Assembly: GCF_002844275.1 (NCBI RefSeq)
Contig: NZ_NXGX01000001.1
Location: 62,001-126,000, forward strand
Direction of reading: 5' to 3'
DNA length: 64,000 nucleotides
From: Thalassospira lohafexi
GTDB taxonomy: Bacteria; Pseudomonadota; Alphaproteobacteria; Rhodospirillales; Thalassospiraceae
Made by a program: the position numbers and the translations under genes. The notes under the pieces were generated by a model, which did no database searches, was not told where the DNA came from, and saw nothing but the letters and a program-made list of their open reading frames with translations. Position 1 is the stretch's first letter, and the number at the start of each line of letters is the position of its first letter. Of the stretch, positions 45,870 through 55,754 are shown one piece after another.

Positions 45870-45908
45870 TTAGGGTCAAAACAATACAATCGACTGTTTT
45901 GACCCTAA
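45870..45908. repeat. Inverted repeat with TTAGGGTC ends, copy 2
   Basis: A perfect 14-bp pair TTAGGGTCAAAACA (45870-45883) and its reverse complement (45895-45908) around an 11-base loop, between etfA and the hydroxyacyl-CoA dehydrogenase gene. Shares the outer eight bases with the element at 38669-38715. Confidence 0.75.
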
Positions 45909-45919
45909 ATGGGATCAGT

Positions 45920-46855
45920 TTATTTGTCGAGTTCACTCGCCAGAGCGGGAAGGGCCTCGAACAGGTCAGCGACAAGGCCGTAATCGGCGACCGAGAAGAT
46001 CGGTGCTTCTTCGTCCTTATTGATCGCTACAATGACCTTACTGTCCTTCATGCCGGCAAGGTGCTGAATAGCACCAGAAATGCCTACAGCAATGTATAGC
46101 TGCGGTGCAACAACTTTGCCGGTTTGGCCAACCTGCCAGTCATTGGGAGCGTATCCGGCATCAACTGCAGCGCGTGATGCGCCAATGGCAGCGCCCAGTT
46201 TGTCGGCAATCGGTTCGATCAGGTGGAAGTTTTCACCCGACCCCATACCGCGACCACCGGAAATAACCACACTGGCAGCCGACAGTTCGGGACGTTCCGA
46301 CTCGGTCAGTTCCTGACCGACGAAGCTTGATTTACCGGCATCGGAAACCGTTGCGACGTCTTCGATGGTGGCAGAACCGCCTTCGGCAGCAACCGGATCA
46401 AAGCCCGTGGTGCGAACCGTGATCAGTTTCAGCGCGTCTGATGACTGCACGGTTGCCATGGCATTACCGGCATAAATCGGACGGACAAAGGTATCGGCAC
46501 TTTCGACATCGGTGATGTCAGAAATCTGCGCCACGTCCTGCAGGGCCGCAACGCGGGGCATGAAGTTTTTGCCCGAGGTTGAGGACGACACCAGAATGTG
46601 GCCGTAATCGCCCGCCAGTCCGTTGACAAGACCGGCAATGTTTTCTGCCAGGAAGTGGCCATAGGCGGCATTGTCAGCCACCAGAACCTTGGCGACACCG
46701 TCAACCTTGGCGCTCGCATCGGCAACAGAACGGCAGTTTTCGCCAGCGACGAGAATGGTGATGTCGCCACCGATTTTCTGTGCGGCGGCAACCGCATTCA
46801 GCGTGCCACCCTTCAGTTCGGTATTGTCGTGTTCGGCAATAACAAGAATGCTCAT
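45920..46855 (-). CDS. etfA: Electron transfer flavoprotein, alpha subunit
   Basis: FAD-binding subunit of ETF, which carries electrons from acyl-CoA dehydrogenases to ETF:quinone oxidoreductase. The 311-residue protein ends with the conserved FAD-binding region [35 protein letters not shown] and [19 protein letters not shown]. It follows etfB with a 15-base gap. Likely partners here are the methylsuccinyl-CoA dehydrogenase at the right edge and other fatty-acid dehydrogenases elsewhere. Confidence 0.95.
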   Translation of the reverse strand: MSILVIAEHDNTELKGGTLNAVAAAQKIGGDITILVAGENCRSVADASAKVDGVAKVLVADNAAYGHFLAENIAGLVNGLAGDYGHILVSSSTSGKNFMPRVAALQDVAQISDITDVESADTFVRPIYAGNAMATVQSSDALKLITVRTTGFDPVAAEGGSATIEDVATVSDAGKSSFVGQELTESERPELSAASVVISGGRGMGSGENFHLIEPIADKLGAAIGASRAAVDAGYAPNDWQVGQTGKVVAPQLYIAVGISGAIQHLAGMKDSKVIVAINKDEEAPIFSVADYGLVADLFEALPALASELDK

Positions 46856-46870
46856 TTGGATGACCCCCGC

Positions 46871-47620
46871 TTATATGACTTTTGCTTCGTTGCGCAGCTT
46901 GTCGACAAGCTCTGCAACATCAGCAACTTTGACGCCTGCCTGACGTGACGGCGGTTCCGACACTTTCAGGGTTTTCAGGCGGGGTGCCGTATCCACACCA
47001 AGATCAGCCGGGGTGAGCGTATCAAGCGGCTTTTTCTTGGCTTTCATGATGTTTGGCAGCGACGCATAGCGCGGCTCATTGAGGCGCAAGTCGGTGGTGA
47101 CAATTGCCGGAAGATCAATTTTGATGGTCTCAAGACCACCATCAATCTCACGCGTGACATCAAGTTTGCCATCGGCAACGACAACCTTGGACGCAAACGT
47201 GCCCTGCGACCAATCCAGAAGAGCGGCCAGCATCTGACCTGTCTGATTGGCATCATCGTCAATCGCCTGTTTGCCAAGGATCACCAGATCCGGGCTTTCT
47301 TTGGCGACGACTTCCTTGAGCAGTTTGGCAACGGCAAGCGGCTGCAGCTCATCATCGGTTTCGACCAGAATGCCGCGATCGGCACCCATGGCAAGAGCAG
47401 TGCGGATTGTTTCCTGACACTGTTTTACGCCAAGCGACACCGCAACCACTTCGGTGGCAGTGCCAGCTTCCTTGAGGCGGACGGCCTCTTCAACGGCGAT
47501 TTCGTCAAACGGGTTCATGGACATTTTGACGTTGTTCAATTCAACGCCAGACTGGTCCTGTTTGACACGGATCTTGACGTTGTAATCCACAACGCGCTTA
47601 ACGGCGACAAGAACCTTCAT
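46871..47620 (-). CDS. etfB: Electron transfer flavoprotein, beta subunit
   Basis: AMP-binding subunit of ETF. The 249-residue protein starts [19 protein letters not shown] and has [36 protein letters not shown], and the C-terminal [16 protein letters not shown], as in EtfB. ATG 47620 is preferred; the open frame to 47779 continues through the promoter region. Two palindromes lie about 130-155 bases upstream. Confidence 0.95.
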   Translation of the reverse strand: MKVLVAVKRVVDYNVKIRVKQDQSGVELNNVKMSMNPFDEIAVEEAVRLKEAGTATEVVAVSLGVKQCQETIRTALAMGADRGILVETDDELQPLAVAKLLKEVVAKESPDLVILGKQAIDDDANQTGQMLAALLDWSQGTFASKVVVADGKLDVTREIDGGLETIKIDLPAIVTTDLRLNEPRYASLPNIMKAKKKPLDTLTPADLGVDTAPRLKTLKVSEPPSRQAGVKVADVAELVDKLRNEAKVI

Positions 47621-47749
47621 GACAGACCTGTTCGTTTTTGTTGTCAAAACTATGGGTTTGCTGCGCTCTGCCATGGCAGATTGCGGCGAACCCCGCATGG
47701 TAATGTTTTCCCCGCGATGCACAATAGGCAGTGCATTACGGGTTGTCAA

Positions 47750-47774
47750 TTTACGTAAAGAGGTTAACGTTAAC
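47750..47774. promoter_or_regulatory. Twin palindromes upstream of etfB
   Basis: TTTACGTAAA (47750-47759) and GTTAACGTTAAC (47763-47774), both perfect, are separated by three bases. They resemble operators of the MerR-type LiuR regulators, which control branched-chain acid and etf genes in proteobacteria. The regulator gene is not in the window. Confidence 0.5.
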
Positions 47775-47860
47775 GACAACTTCTTTACTGAATTTTTCTC
47801 GCCCTTGACTGTCTTGATACGGGACTGAGCCCTGCTTGAACAGGGGGTGTTTGCTTTTTG

Positions 47861-48439
47861 TTACCGCGTCAGACCGGGCTGCCACAGAATATCATCCTTG
47901 CCACCATTGTTGGCATGGCGGGCCAGAACAAACATATGGTCCGACAGGCGGTTGATATAGCGCACGGCCTCGGGATTGATAGACTCGATTCCCGCCAGTT
48001 CAACAATCAGCCGTTCGGCGCGGCGCGATACCGTGCGCGCCACATGGAGCTGTGCGGACAGGGCCGATCCGCCGGGCAACACAAATGATTTTAACGGATC
48101 AAGGTTTTCATTGATCTGATCAATCTCGGCTTCAAGCCGTTCGGTCTGTTTGGCGGTGATGCGAAGGGCGGGTTGTTCAGGGTTTTCGTTGCTGCCGTCG
48201 CCCGGCGTGCACAGATCCGCCCCCAGATCAAACAGATCGTTCTGAATGCGCGCTAGCATGGCATCCGCATCGGCATTGTCCGAGCAATGCAGCCGGGCAA
48301 CCCCGATCACGGCATTGGTTTCATCCACCGTGCCATAGGCGGTGACGCGAATATCGTTTTTGGCAACGCGCGACCCGTTGCCAAGTGCGGTTTTGCCCTT
48401 GTCACCTGATTTCGTGTAGATGCGTGTCAGTTGAACCAT
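47861..48439 (-). CDS. pduO: Cob(I)alamin adenosyltransferase, PduO type
   Basis: Makes adenosylcobalamin from cob(I)alamin and ATP. The 192-residue protein has the PduO N-terminal pattern TRIYTKSGDKGKTALGNGSR, DETNAVIGVARL, LPGGSALSAQLHVARTVSRRAERLIV and YINRLSDHMFVLARHAN. Adenosylcobalamin is the cofactor of ethylmalonyl-CoA mutase at the right edge of the window. It is downstream of the small twin-TM gene. Confidence 0.93.
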   Translation of the reverse strand: MVQLTRIYTKSGDKGKTALGNGSRVAKNDIRVTAYGTVDETNAVIGVARLHCSDNADADAMLARIQNDLFDLGADLCTPGDGSNENPEQPALRITAKQTERLEAEIDQINENLDPLKSFVLPGGSALSAQLHVARTVSRRAERLIVELAGIESINPEAVRYINRLSDHMFVLARHANNGGKDDILWQPGLTR

Positions 48440-48492
48440 GTGCCGTCCATTTTATGCAGGGGATGGAAGAAGGAATAAGAAGCGAGGCTGCG

Positions 48493-48687
48493 CTATTTTC
48501 CAAGCGCCATGAAAGACAGAATAAACAAAAGCAAAAGGGCGCCAGCCTGAAGCAGGACGCGCAGCTGCATCAATTTATTGGATTTTCGCGCATCGTTGCC
48601 GCGTGCCATGGAAATAATGCCCAAAACCAGCACGACCGCCACAGCCGCCATCGCGAGCAACGCGCCAATCTGAAGAAATGCAGCCAT
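48493..48687 (-). CDS. Twin-transmembrane (HIG1-like) protein (64 aa)
   Basis: A small membrane protein with two hydrophobic helices (FLQIGALLAMAAVAVVLVLG and LLQAGALLLLFILSFMAL) joined by a basic loop MARGNDARKSNKLMQLR. This loop resembles the RxxxxxNxLMxxRV-type motif of HIG1-like proteins. Conserved beside the PduO gene in related bacteria; function unknown. A gag-rich ribosome binding site precedes ATG 48687. Confidence 0.78.
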   Translation of the reverse strand: MAAFLQIGALLAMAAVAVVLVLGIISMARGNDARKSNKLMQLRVLLQAGALLLLFILSFMALGK

Positions 48688-48855
48688 TGTTGTTTCTCCC
48701 TCGTTTCCAACTGTGATGTGTGTCGAAAACCTTGTTGTGCAATGACCTTGGCGGCGGCGTGACCCGACGTTGCATCATCACAGTTATCTTACAGGCGGCG
48801 ACATGCTGCGCCAAACCGCCCGCCGGGGCAACCAGCCGTTACAAACTTTTCAAGA

Positions 48856-50802
48856 TTATTCGGTGTTTTTGCCTGAAACAAAGTCACGTCGATCAATTTT
48901 GAATGTTTTGATACGCGATGCCAGCGTGGTTGGTTTGATGTCGAGCAGGATTGCCGCGCCATTCTTGCCAAAAATCTTGCCCTGTGTCGCCGTCAGGGCC
49001 TGAATGATGTTGTTGTATTCGGTCTGTTTGAGTTCGTTACGTGTCAGGATGTTGTTGTGTGGTGGGGGTGTCGGATCTGCTTTGGCGTCGATTGACTTTC
49101 GGCTGTCGCGGCCACCGATTTCAGGCAGATCGAAATGCAATTTGCCGTCATGTGCCAAGATCGCCGCCCGTTCGATGACGTTTTCAAGTTCACGCGCATT
49201 CCCCGGCCAGCCATAATGTTGCAGGGTGCGGACCTGTCCATTTGTCAGGGTGGGCTGTGCGATGTTCAGGCGCTGGCAGATGTTGCGCAGAAAATGGGTC
49301 GCCAGTGGCGGGATGTCATCGGTGCGTTCGCGCAAAGGGCGGCATTCGATTGGAAAAACATTGAGCCGGAAATAGAGATCTTCGCGAAAACGCCCCTGAC
49401 GGACTTCTTCCTTGAGGTCGCGGTTGGTGGCCGCAATCAGGCGGACATTGACTTCACGCGTGCGTTCTTCGCCGATGCGTTCAAATTTTTGATCCTGAAG
49501 AACGCGCAAGAGTTTGCCCTGAAGTTCGAGCGGGATCTCACCGACTTCATCAAGAAACAGCGTGCCACGGTCGGCCAGTTCAAAGCGGCCAACGCGGTCG
49601 CGGATCGCACCGGTAAATGCGCCGCGAACATGGCCGAAAAACTCGCTTTCAAACAGTTCATGGGGGATGGCGGCACAGTTGACGCGCACAAGCACACGAT
49701 CAGACCGTGTGCTGGCCTGATGGATGGCGCGTGCGATCAGTTCTTTGCCGGTTCCGGATTCCCCGGTGATCAGGACGTTGGCGTCAGTCGGGGCAACAAG
49801 ATCAATTTGCTTGAGCGCCCCTTGAATGGCATCGGACTGGCCGATGATTTCATGGTGGTTGTTGGTCGAAAGAATTTCTTCCTGCAGATAGGCGTTTTCA
49901 AGTTCGAGACGTTCACGCAGACGATCAACTTCAGCCAGGGCAGCGTGGAGTTTTTCCTCGGCGATTTTACGTTCGGTAATGTCACGGAAAACAATCACCG
50001 CACCAATGACAAGCCCGTGGTCGCGAATGGGGGTCGAGGTATATTCGACGCGGATCGGTTTGCCGTCGCTGCGCCAGAAGACCTCGTCGTCAACGCGCCG
50101 TACGATGCCTTCGCGGAAGGCATTGTAAATCGGGCATTGTTCGGCGTGATAAGGTTCGCCGTCTACGTGCGAATGGTGAATGATCGAATGAATTTCCCGG
50201 CCAACCAAAGCATCGGCCGTCCAGCCCAGCATGCGTTCCGCCGCCGGGTTCACAAAGGTTGTTATTCCGTCACTGTTGACGCCGTAAATGCCTTCGCCAG
50301 CCGCCCCGAGAATCAACTGGTTTTCGCGTTCGATTTCACGAAAGAACCGTTCCGCGCGGCGCCATTCCGAAATCCCTTCGCGTAGATAGTCGTCGGCTTC
50401 TGAATCGACATCCCGGCGATGGCGGGCATCAAGGTCGGAAATGGTAACCGTCAGGTATTCCTGACCGTCAAGGATGATCGCCCGTGCTTCGTGTTCAAGT
50501 TTCAGTTCGGTGCCGTCCGGATGGGTCAGATCAAGGCCGCGGGTCCAGGCAAAGCCGTGATAGAGGGCGGCCTCACTAAACACGACAAGGCTTGGCACCT
50601 GGCCTTTGTGCAGTGCGCTCATTTTTGATGATTTAAGCGCCTCGATACTGCGACCCAGCAATTTGGCCGCCGCATCATTGGCGAAAACGATGCTGTCGGT
50701 TTTGGGATGAACCAGCAATGTTGGATGTGTGTGCGCCAAAAGGGCCTGAAGATGCAATGTCTCCAAGGGCATTGAAATAGGCCGATTTACATCGCGGTTC
50801 AT
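48856..50802 (-). CDS. PAS-domain sigma-54-dependent transcriptional activator
   Basis: Likely regulator of the divergent cyanate operon. The 648-residue protein has a PAS domain (~10-125), a second PAS domain (~160-280, with EQCPIYNAF and VFRDITERK), a coiled coil (~282-312) and a sigma-54 AAA+ domain: Walker A GESGTGKE (347-354), GAFTGA loop (394-399), Walker B LFLDEVG. A Fis-like helix-turn-helix follows ([20 protein letters not shown]), similar to FhlA-type activators. It has no receiver domain, so it probably senses a small molecule or redox state directly. Its start lies 11 bases from the nearest of three palindromic sites, which suggests autoregulation. Confidence 0.92.
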   Translation of the reverse strand: MNRDVNRPISMPLETLHLQALLAHTHPTLLVHPKTDSIVFANDAAAKLLGRSIEALKSSKMSALHKGQVPSLVVFSEAALYHGFAWTRGLDLTHPDGTELKLEHEARAIILDGQEYLTVTISDLDARHRRDVDSEADDYLREGISEWRRAERFFREIERENQLILGAAGEGIYGVNSDGITTFVNPAAERMLGWTADALVGREIHSIIHHSHVDGEPYHAEQCPIYNAFREGIVRRVDDEVFWRSDGKPIRVEYTSTPIRDHGLVIGAVIVFRDITERKIAEEKLHAALAEVDRLRERLELENAYLQEEILSTNNHHEIIGQSDAIQGALKQIDLVAPTDANVLITGESGTGKELIARAIHQASTRSDRVLVRVNCAAIPHELFESEFFGHVRGAFTGAIRDRVGRFELADRGTLFLDEVGEIPLELQGKLLRVLQDQKFERIGEERTREVNVRLIAATNRDLKEEVRQGRFREDLYFRLNVFPIECRPLRERTDDIPPLATHFLRNICQRLNIAQPTLTNGQVRTLQHYGWPGNARELENVIERAAILAHDGKLHFDLPEIGGRDSRKSIDAKADPTPPPHNNILTRNELKQTEYNNIIQALTATQGKIFGKNGAAILLDIKPTTLASRIKTFKIDRRDFVSGKNTE

Positions 50803-50812
50803 CAGGAATTCC

Positions 50813-50865
50813 TACGATAATTCGTAATATTAATTACGAAAAGTCGTAAATTACGAATTTTCGTA
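50813..50865. promoter_or_regulatory. Three TACGA-N4-TCGTA sites, probable enhancer of the cyanate operon
   Basis: Three 14-bp palindromes (50813-50826, 50835-50848, 50852-50865) each read TACGA-N4-TCGTA. They lie between the sigma-54 activator gene and the cyanate transporter, about 70-120 bases before the -24/-12 promoter, the usual place for an enhancer-binding protein. The first overlaps the leader of the activator gene. Confidence 0.82.
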
Positions 50866-50935
50866 TCATCGAAAGGTGCCAGCCTTCAGCCCCGGAGTCC
50901 AGCGTTTCCAACGAAACGGTTGCGTCGCAGCAATC

Positions 50936-50951
50936 TGGCACGCGGGTTGCT
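50936..50951 (+). promoter_or_regulatory. Sigma-54 promoter of the cyanate operon
   Basis: TGGCACG-N4-TTGCT matches the -24/-12 consensus with the GG and GC pairs at the required spacing (GG 50937-50938, GC 50949-50950). Transcription should begin near 50962, about 54 bases before the transporter start. Confidence 0.88.
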
Positions 50952-51015
50952 CTTACCCTTGTGATGATTTGGTGCTGTTCAAGTTGGGCGGCGTAACAAC
51001 ACAGGGGGTGATCAA

Positions 51016-52473
51016 ATGTCAGTTAAAAGTCTGGGCGATCCATTTAGTGGGGACAGTGATCTTCGGCACAGCAAGTCTTGTGGCTGCGAAGTTTGTGCGA
51101 CCAAGGGGGAGCACACACATGCATCGCCTGCTGGTCAGGGTCATGAGGTCCAACACGATCTGGCAAATATGGCGGCACACAGTGACCTTGCGGTAAAGGC
51201 ACCGGAAAGCAGCGAGGAAATTCTTGATCGTGCAATCGATAGCGCGATTGTCCGGTCGGTTTTCGGTCATGATGAAATTTCACGCCGTTCGTTTGCCAAA
51301 ATGATTGGCGGCGGCACCATGATGGCGGCATTGGCTTCTGTCTTGCCAATCGACAAGGTCAAGGCGGCCATTCTTGATGATCTTGGCAAGCCGGAAAAAT
51401 CAAAGCTGAACATCGGGTTTGTTCCGATCACCTGTGCGACGCCGATCATTATGGCCCAGCCAATGGGGTTCTATGAAAAATATGGTCTTGATGTTGATGT
51501 CATCAAGACAGCCGGTTGGGCGGTTGCGCGCGACAAGTCGCTGAACAATGAATATGACGCGTCACATATGCTGACCCCGATGCCGCTTGCGATTTCGATG
51601 GGGGCCGGTTCGACGGCAACACCTTTCCTGATGCCGGCCGTTGAGAACATCAATGGTCAGGCCATTGTTCTTCATAATGATCACCTTGATAAGCGCGACC
51701 CGAAGCAGTGGAAAGGGTTCAAGTTCGGCGTGCCGTTTGAATACTCCATGCATAACTTCCTGCTGCGGTATTACGTTGCCGAACATGGTCTTGACCCGGA
51801 TAAAGACATCCAGATCCGTGTCGTTCCGCCGCCCGAAATGGTTGCCAACCTGCGTGCCGGGAACCTTGACGGGTATCTGTCGCCCGATCCGTTCAACCAG
51901 CGCGCCGTTTGGGAAAAGATCGGCTTCCTGCATATTCTGACCAAGGAGATCTGGGAAGGTCATCCGTGCTGCGCATTTGCCTGTTCAAAAGCGTTTTCAG
52001 AAGAGCTGCCAAATACCTATGGCGCGCTTCTCAAATCCATTGTTGATGCCACCCAGTATGCCGCCAAGCCGGAAAACCGTAAGGAAATTTCATCGGCAAT
52101 TGCGCCAGCAAACTATCTGAACCAGCCGGTGCCAGTGATCGAGCAAGTCCTGACCGGACGGTATGCCGATGGTCTGGGTAACGTTCAAAACGTGCCTGAT
52201 CGCATCGATTTCGATCCGTTCCCGTGGCACTCGATGGGGGTCTGGATCCTGACGCAGATGAAGCGCTGGGGCTATATCGAAGGCGACATTGATTACAAGA
52301 AAATCGCTGAAGAAGTCTATGTCGCGGCTGATTGCGCCAAGGTCATGAAGGATCTTGGCTATGAAGCGCCGACATCGACTTACAAGAGCTATTCGATCAT
52401 GGGCAAAGAGTTCGATCCAGATCAGCCTGAGGCCTATGTCAACAGCTTCGCTATTGGCAAAGGGGTAAGCTGA
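51016..52473 (+). CDS. Cyanate/nitrate-type ABC transporter substrate-binding protein, Tat-exported
   Basis: Periplasmic binding protein of the NrtA/CmpA/CynA family, probably for cyanate given the cynS neighbour. The 485-residue protein has a Tat signal at residues ~88-120 (SRRSFAKMIGGGTMMAALAS) and the family motifs GFYEKYGLDVDVIKTAGWAV, HMLTPMPLAISMG and WEGHPCCAFA. Unusually, ~88 residues precede the twin arginines, including CGCEVC (Cys 22, 24, 27) and HTH (His 33, 35), a possible metal-binding patch. ATG 51016 has a ggggg-type ribosome binding site. Confidence 0.88.
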   Translation: MSVKSLGDPFSGDSDLRHSKSCGCEVCATKGEHTHASPAGQGHEVQHDLANMAAHSDLAVKAPESSEEILDRAIDSAIVRSVFGHDEISRRSFAKMIGGGTMMAALASVLPIDKVKAAILDDLGKPEKSKLNIGFVPITCATPIIMAQPMGFYEKYGLDVDVIKTAGWAVARDKSLNNEYDASHMLTPMPLAISMGAGSTATPFLMPAVENINGQAIVLHNDHLDKRDPKQWKGFKFGVPFEYSMHNFLLRYYVAEHGLDPDKDIQIRVVPPPEMVANLRAGNLDGYLSPDPFNQRAVWEKIGFLHILTKEIWEGHPCCAFACSKAFSEELPNTYGALLKSIVDATQYAAKPENRKEISSAIAPANYLNQPVPVIEQVLTGRYADGLGNVQNVPDRIDFDPFPWHSMGVWILTQMKRWGYIEGDIDYKKIAEEVYVAADCAKVMKDLGYEAPTSTYKSYSIMGKEFDPDQPEAYVNSFAIGKGVS

Positions 52474-52474
52474 C

Positions 52475-53305
52475 ATGCTGGCATCCTTGAATGCCAGGGC
52501 TTTGCTTTTGTCACTCGTGCTGCTGGCGGTCTTCCTTGGTTTGTGGGAGGCCGCCAGCCCGAAACAAGAACTCGCTGGCGAACTTACCGAATATGAACTT
52601 CTGATGGGCGGGGCATCACCAAAGGCTGCTGTCCCGCCGCCATCCGCGGTTTTTGCCAAGGCATGGGAGGAGCTTAGTGATCCTTTCTATGATGCTGGTC
52701 CCAATGACAAGGGGATTGGTATCCAGATTGGATATTCGCTGTATCGCGTTCTGAGCGGGTATTTCCTTGCCGCGGCGATTGCCATTCCGGTTGGGTTCCT
52801 GATCGGGATGTCGCCCTTGATGTATAAGGCGCTTGATCCCTTTATTCAGGTTCTCAGGCCGATTTCGCCGTTGGCGTGGATGCCGCTTGCGCTGTTTGTC
52901 ATTCAGGACAGTCAGGCATCGGCGATCTTTGTCATCTTTATCTGTTCCATCTGGCCGATGCTGATCAACACCGCCTTTGGTGTGTCTGGTGTGCGCAAGG
53001 ACTGGGTCAATGTGGCGCGAACGCACGAACTGGGTGCGATCAAAACCGCATGGATCGTCGTTCTTCCCGCCGCTGCCCCAACGATTTTGACCGGTATGCG
53101 CATTTCCATCGGGATCGCGTGGTTGGTGATTGTTGCCGCGGAGATGCTCGTGGGGGGTACCGGGATTGGCTACTACGTCTGGAACGAGTGGAACAACCTG
53201 GATTTGACCAGTGTGGTGTTCTCGATCGTGATCATCGGGGTGGTTGGCATGCTGCTTGATACCGCATTCGCCTATTGCGCCCGTCTTGTGCAGTACCAGG
53301 AATAA
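52475..53305 (+). CDS. Cyanate-type ABC transporter permease
   Basis: Inner-membrane permease paired with the binding protein above. The 276-residue protein has the BPD_transp_1 fold with about six helices and the coupling motif [20 protein letters not shown]. It starts two bases after the previous stop and ends 11 bases before the ATPase gene. It belongs to the NrtB/TauC-type permeases. Confidence 0.91.
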   Translation: MLASLNARALLLSLVLLAVFLGLWEAASPKQELAGELTEYELLMGGASPKAAVPPPSAVFAKAWEELSDPFYDAGPNDKGIGIQIGYSLYRVLSGYFLAAAIAIPVGFLIGMSPLMYKALDPFIQVLRPISPLAWMPLALFVIQDSQASAIFVIFICSIWPMLINTAFGVSGVRKDWVNVARTHELGAIKTAWIVVLPAAAPTILTGMRISIGIAWLVIVAAEMLVGGTGIGYYVWNEWNNLDLTSVVFSIVIIGVVGMLLDTAFAYCARLVQYQE

Positions 53306-53316
53306 GGAGACCTGTT

Positions 53317-54243
53317 ATGTCGACACCATTCCTGAGCGTACAGAACCTGAGTAAGCGTTTTCAGGCCCCCAAGGGCGGTGAGCCCCTTACGGTCTTTGAA
53401 AATGTCAGTCTTGGGGTCGAAAAAGGTGAGTTCGTTTGCATCATTGGTCATTCTGGCTGTGGCAAATCGACGATCCTGAACATTCTTGCCGGTCTTGATG
53501 AGCCGAGCGACGGTGCCGTGATTATGAACGGCAAAGAGGTCTCAGGACCGAGCCTTGATCGCGGGATCGTTTTTCAGAACTATTCCCTGTTGCCATGGTT
53601 ATCAGCCCTTAAGAACGTGACCTTTGCCGTTCAGGCACGTTTTCGCAGCTGGAACAAGAAGCAGGTTCACGAGCATTCGATGAAATATCTCGAAATGGTC
53701 GGGCTTGCCGATGGGGCGGAGCTTCGTAAACCGTCACAACTGTCTGGTGGTATGCGCCAGCGAGTGTCGATTGCGCGCGCCTTTGCCATCCAGCCGGAGC
53801 TTTTGCTGCTTGATGAGCCGTTCGGCGCGCTTGATGCGCTGACGCGGGGCAGTATTCAGGATGAATTGATCCGCATCTGGTCGGGGTCGGATCAGACGGT
53901 CTTTATGATTACCCATGATGTGGATGAGGCGATCCTGCTTGCGGATCGTATTTTGTTGATGACGAACGGCCCCTATGCGCGGGTTGCCGAGTCCGTACAG
54001 GTCGAAATCGACCGTCCGCGTGAACGGGCCAACATCATTCATCATCCCGACTATTACGACATTCGAAATCATCTGGTGGAGTTTTTGGCAACGCGGTCGC
54101 GTGCGCTTGCCGGAAAGCAGGAAGGCACAGAACAAAGTGCCCCGAAGGTTGTCCGTTTCGGTGCCAACGCCGGGGCCGTCATTCCATCGGAAAAAGGCAG
54201 CAAACCGGGCGCTCGCAAGCGCGCGGTTAATGGGGCCGACTAA
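53317..54243 (+). CDS. Cyanate-type ABC transporter ATP-binding protein
   Basis: ATPase of the transporter. The 308-residue protein has Walker [10 protein letters not shown], the Q-loop [14 protein letters not shown], signature [14 protein letters not shown] and Walker [18 protein letters not shown], typical of NrtD/TauB/SsuB ATPases. A lysine- and proline-rich tail of ~40 residues follows the domain. ATG 53317 has aaggag upstream and is preferred to an upstream GTG/ATG frame at 53275 inside the permease gene. Confidence 0.92.
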   Translation: MSTPFLSVQNLSKRFQAPKGGEPLTVFENVSLGVEKGEFVCIIGHSGCGKSTILNILAGLDEPSDGAVIMNGKEVSGPSLDRGIVFQNYSLLPWLSALKNVTFAVQARFRSWNKKQVHEHSMKYLEMVGLADGAELRKPSQLSGGMRQRVSIARAFAIQPELLLLDEPFGALDALTRGSIQDELIRIWSGSDQTVFMITHDVDEAILLADRILLMTNGPYARVAESVQVEIDRPRERANIIHHPDYYDIRNHLVEFLATRSRALAGKQEGTEQSAPKVVRFGANAGAVIPSEKGSKPGARKRAVNGAD

Positions 54244-54281
54244 TCAAAACAACGTGCTGTTATCAGAAGTGGAGAAAAGCC

Positions 54282-54722
54282 ATGAAGAAAGTTGATGTCA
54301 AAGAACTGATTTTGGAAGCCAAGAAAGCCAAGGGTCTTGGTTGGGAAGAAATCGCCAGCAAGATCGGCATGTCGCCGGTTTGGACCACGTCGGTATGTCT
54401 GGGGATGAATTCGGCGCCAAAGGAAAAGGCCGATATGCTGGTGGCTGCCCTTGATCTTCCGGCCGAAGCGTCGGCTGTTTTGCAGGAATGCCCGATGAAA
54501 ATCTGGGATCAGGCCGTTCCGACCGATCCGGCCGTGTATCGGATTTACGAAATCATGGGGGTTTACGGTGAAACCCTTAAGGAACTGGTCCATGAGAAGT
54601 TCGGCGATGGCATCATGAGTGCCATTGATTATGAAATGTATATCGAACGCAAAGCCGACCCCAAGGGAGACCGCGTTGTCGTCACCCTTGATGGAAAGTT
54701 TCTGCCTTATCGCGCCTGGTAA
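54282..54722 (+). CDS. cynS: Cyanase CynS
   Basis: Converts cyanate and bicarbonate to ammonia and CO2 (via carbamate). The 146-residue protein keeps the catalytic trio: Arg87 and Glu90 in YRIYEIMGVYG and Ser113 in GDGIMSAID. The N-terminal five-helix region and the C-terminal LDGKFLPYRAW are typical. It is the last gene of the transporter operon; no carbonic anhydrase (cynT) or CynR-type LysR gene is nearby, the sigma-54 activator probably replacing CynR. Confidence 0.96.
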   Translation: MKKVDVKELILEAKKAKGLGWEEIASKIGMSPVWTTSVCLGMNSAPKEKADMLVAALDLPAEASAVLQECPMKIWDQAVPTDPAVYRIYEIMGVYGETLKELVHEKFGDGIMSAIDYEMYIERKADPKGDRVVVTLDGKFLPYRAW

Positions 54723-54781
54723 CAGGTGACGGGCTTATAACGAACGGCAGTGGACGGATTTATCATTCCGGTGTCGCAGTC

Positions 54782-54823
54782 AGGTCAGGCCGGTCTGTTG
54801 GTGCAGATCGGCCTGACCTTTTT
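54782..54823 (+). terminator. Terminator after cynS
   Basis: A 16-bp stem with one G-T pair (AGGTCAGGCCGGTCTG with 54804-54819), 6-base loop and ttttt. Ends the cyanate operon. Confidence 0.92.
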
Positions 54824-55011
54824 GTCTGCGGGGGATTGTTGATTGTTGATTGTGTGGAGTTGCGAAACAGTTCCTTGCCAATCAAGGACTGGCAGGACGA
54901 TTGTTTCGTCCTAAATCTTGTTGATAGAAAATATCTTGTACGTTGATAATTGTGGTCAAAAGCCGCGATTTCTCAACCGGGATCAACACATGCAACAAGG
55001 ATGACGATCAG

Positions 55012-55716
55012 ATGGCAGACCGTTCCGCATTCGATATTACCAAACGCTGGCCCGCCAAAAATCCCGACATCTTGCAGCTTTATTCGTTTCCGACGCCCAA
55101 TGGGGTCAAGGTTTCGATCATGCTTGAGGAAACGGGCCTTGCCTATGAAGCCCATACCATCAAGATCGGTGAGGATGAAACCTGGACGCCGGAATTTCTG
55201 TCCTTGAACCCGAACGGCAAAATTCCGGCAATTGTTGATCCCGATGGTCCGGGCGGCAAGCCGCTTGGCTTGTTTGAATCCGGGGCGATTTTGCAATATC
55301 TGGCCGAGAAAACCGGCAAGTTTTTGCCCGCCGATCCGGCAAAGCGGATTGAGACCCTGCAATGGGTTTATTTCCAGATGGCCGGACTTGGCCCGATCTT
55401 TGGGCAGCTTGGGTTCTTCCATAAATTTGCCGGTAAGGATTTTGAGGATAAACGCCCGCGCGACCGCTATGTGAATGAGTCAAAACGGTTGCTCGGCGTG
55501 CTTGAAACCCGCCTTGCCGGGCGTGACTGGATCATGGGCGATGATTATACCATTGCCGATATCGCAACACTTGGCTGGGTGCGGAACCTGATCGGGTTTT
55601 ATGACGCCGGGGAACTGGTGGAATTTGACAAATTGGTCAATGTTCCGATCTGGCTCGAACGCGGATTGGCGCGGCCTGCGGTTCAGCGCGGGCTTGATAT
55701 CCCGCCACGTCCATAG
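55012..55716 (+). CDS. Glutathione S-transferase family protein
   Basis: The 234-residue protein has an N-terminal thioredoxin-like domain (LYSFPTPNGVKVSIMLEETG, LSLNPNGKIPAIVDP, LFESGAILQYLAEKTG) and a C-terminal helical domain with WIMGDDYTIADIATLGW. The pattern resembles the YfcG/Ure2-like Nu class. ATG 55012 has aaggatga upstream; the frame is open to 54943. Its 289-base upstream gap shows an AT-rich stretch but no clear operator. Substrate unknown. Confidence 0.88.
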   Translation: MADRSAFDITKRWPAKNPDILQLYSFPTPNGVKVSIMLEETGLAYEAHTIKIGEDETWTPEFLSLNPNGKIPAIVDPDGPGGKPLGLFESGAILQYLAEKTGKFLPADPAKRIETLQWVYFQMAGLGPIFGQLGFFHKFAGKDFEDKRPRDRYVNESKRLLGVLETRLAGRDWIMGDDYTIADIATLGWVRNLIGFYDAGELVEFDKLVNVPIWLERGLARPAVQRGLDIPPRP

Positions 55717-55754
55717 ATCAGCAGCCTATGCCAATCGCGGTTTAAATTGAAGTT

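Noticed and set aside
49135-50385. 416-codon open frame opposite the sigma-54 activator gene
   Set aside because: The activator frame has all AAA+ motifs; the antisense frame has none.
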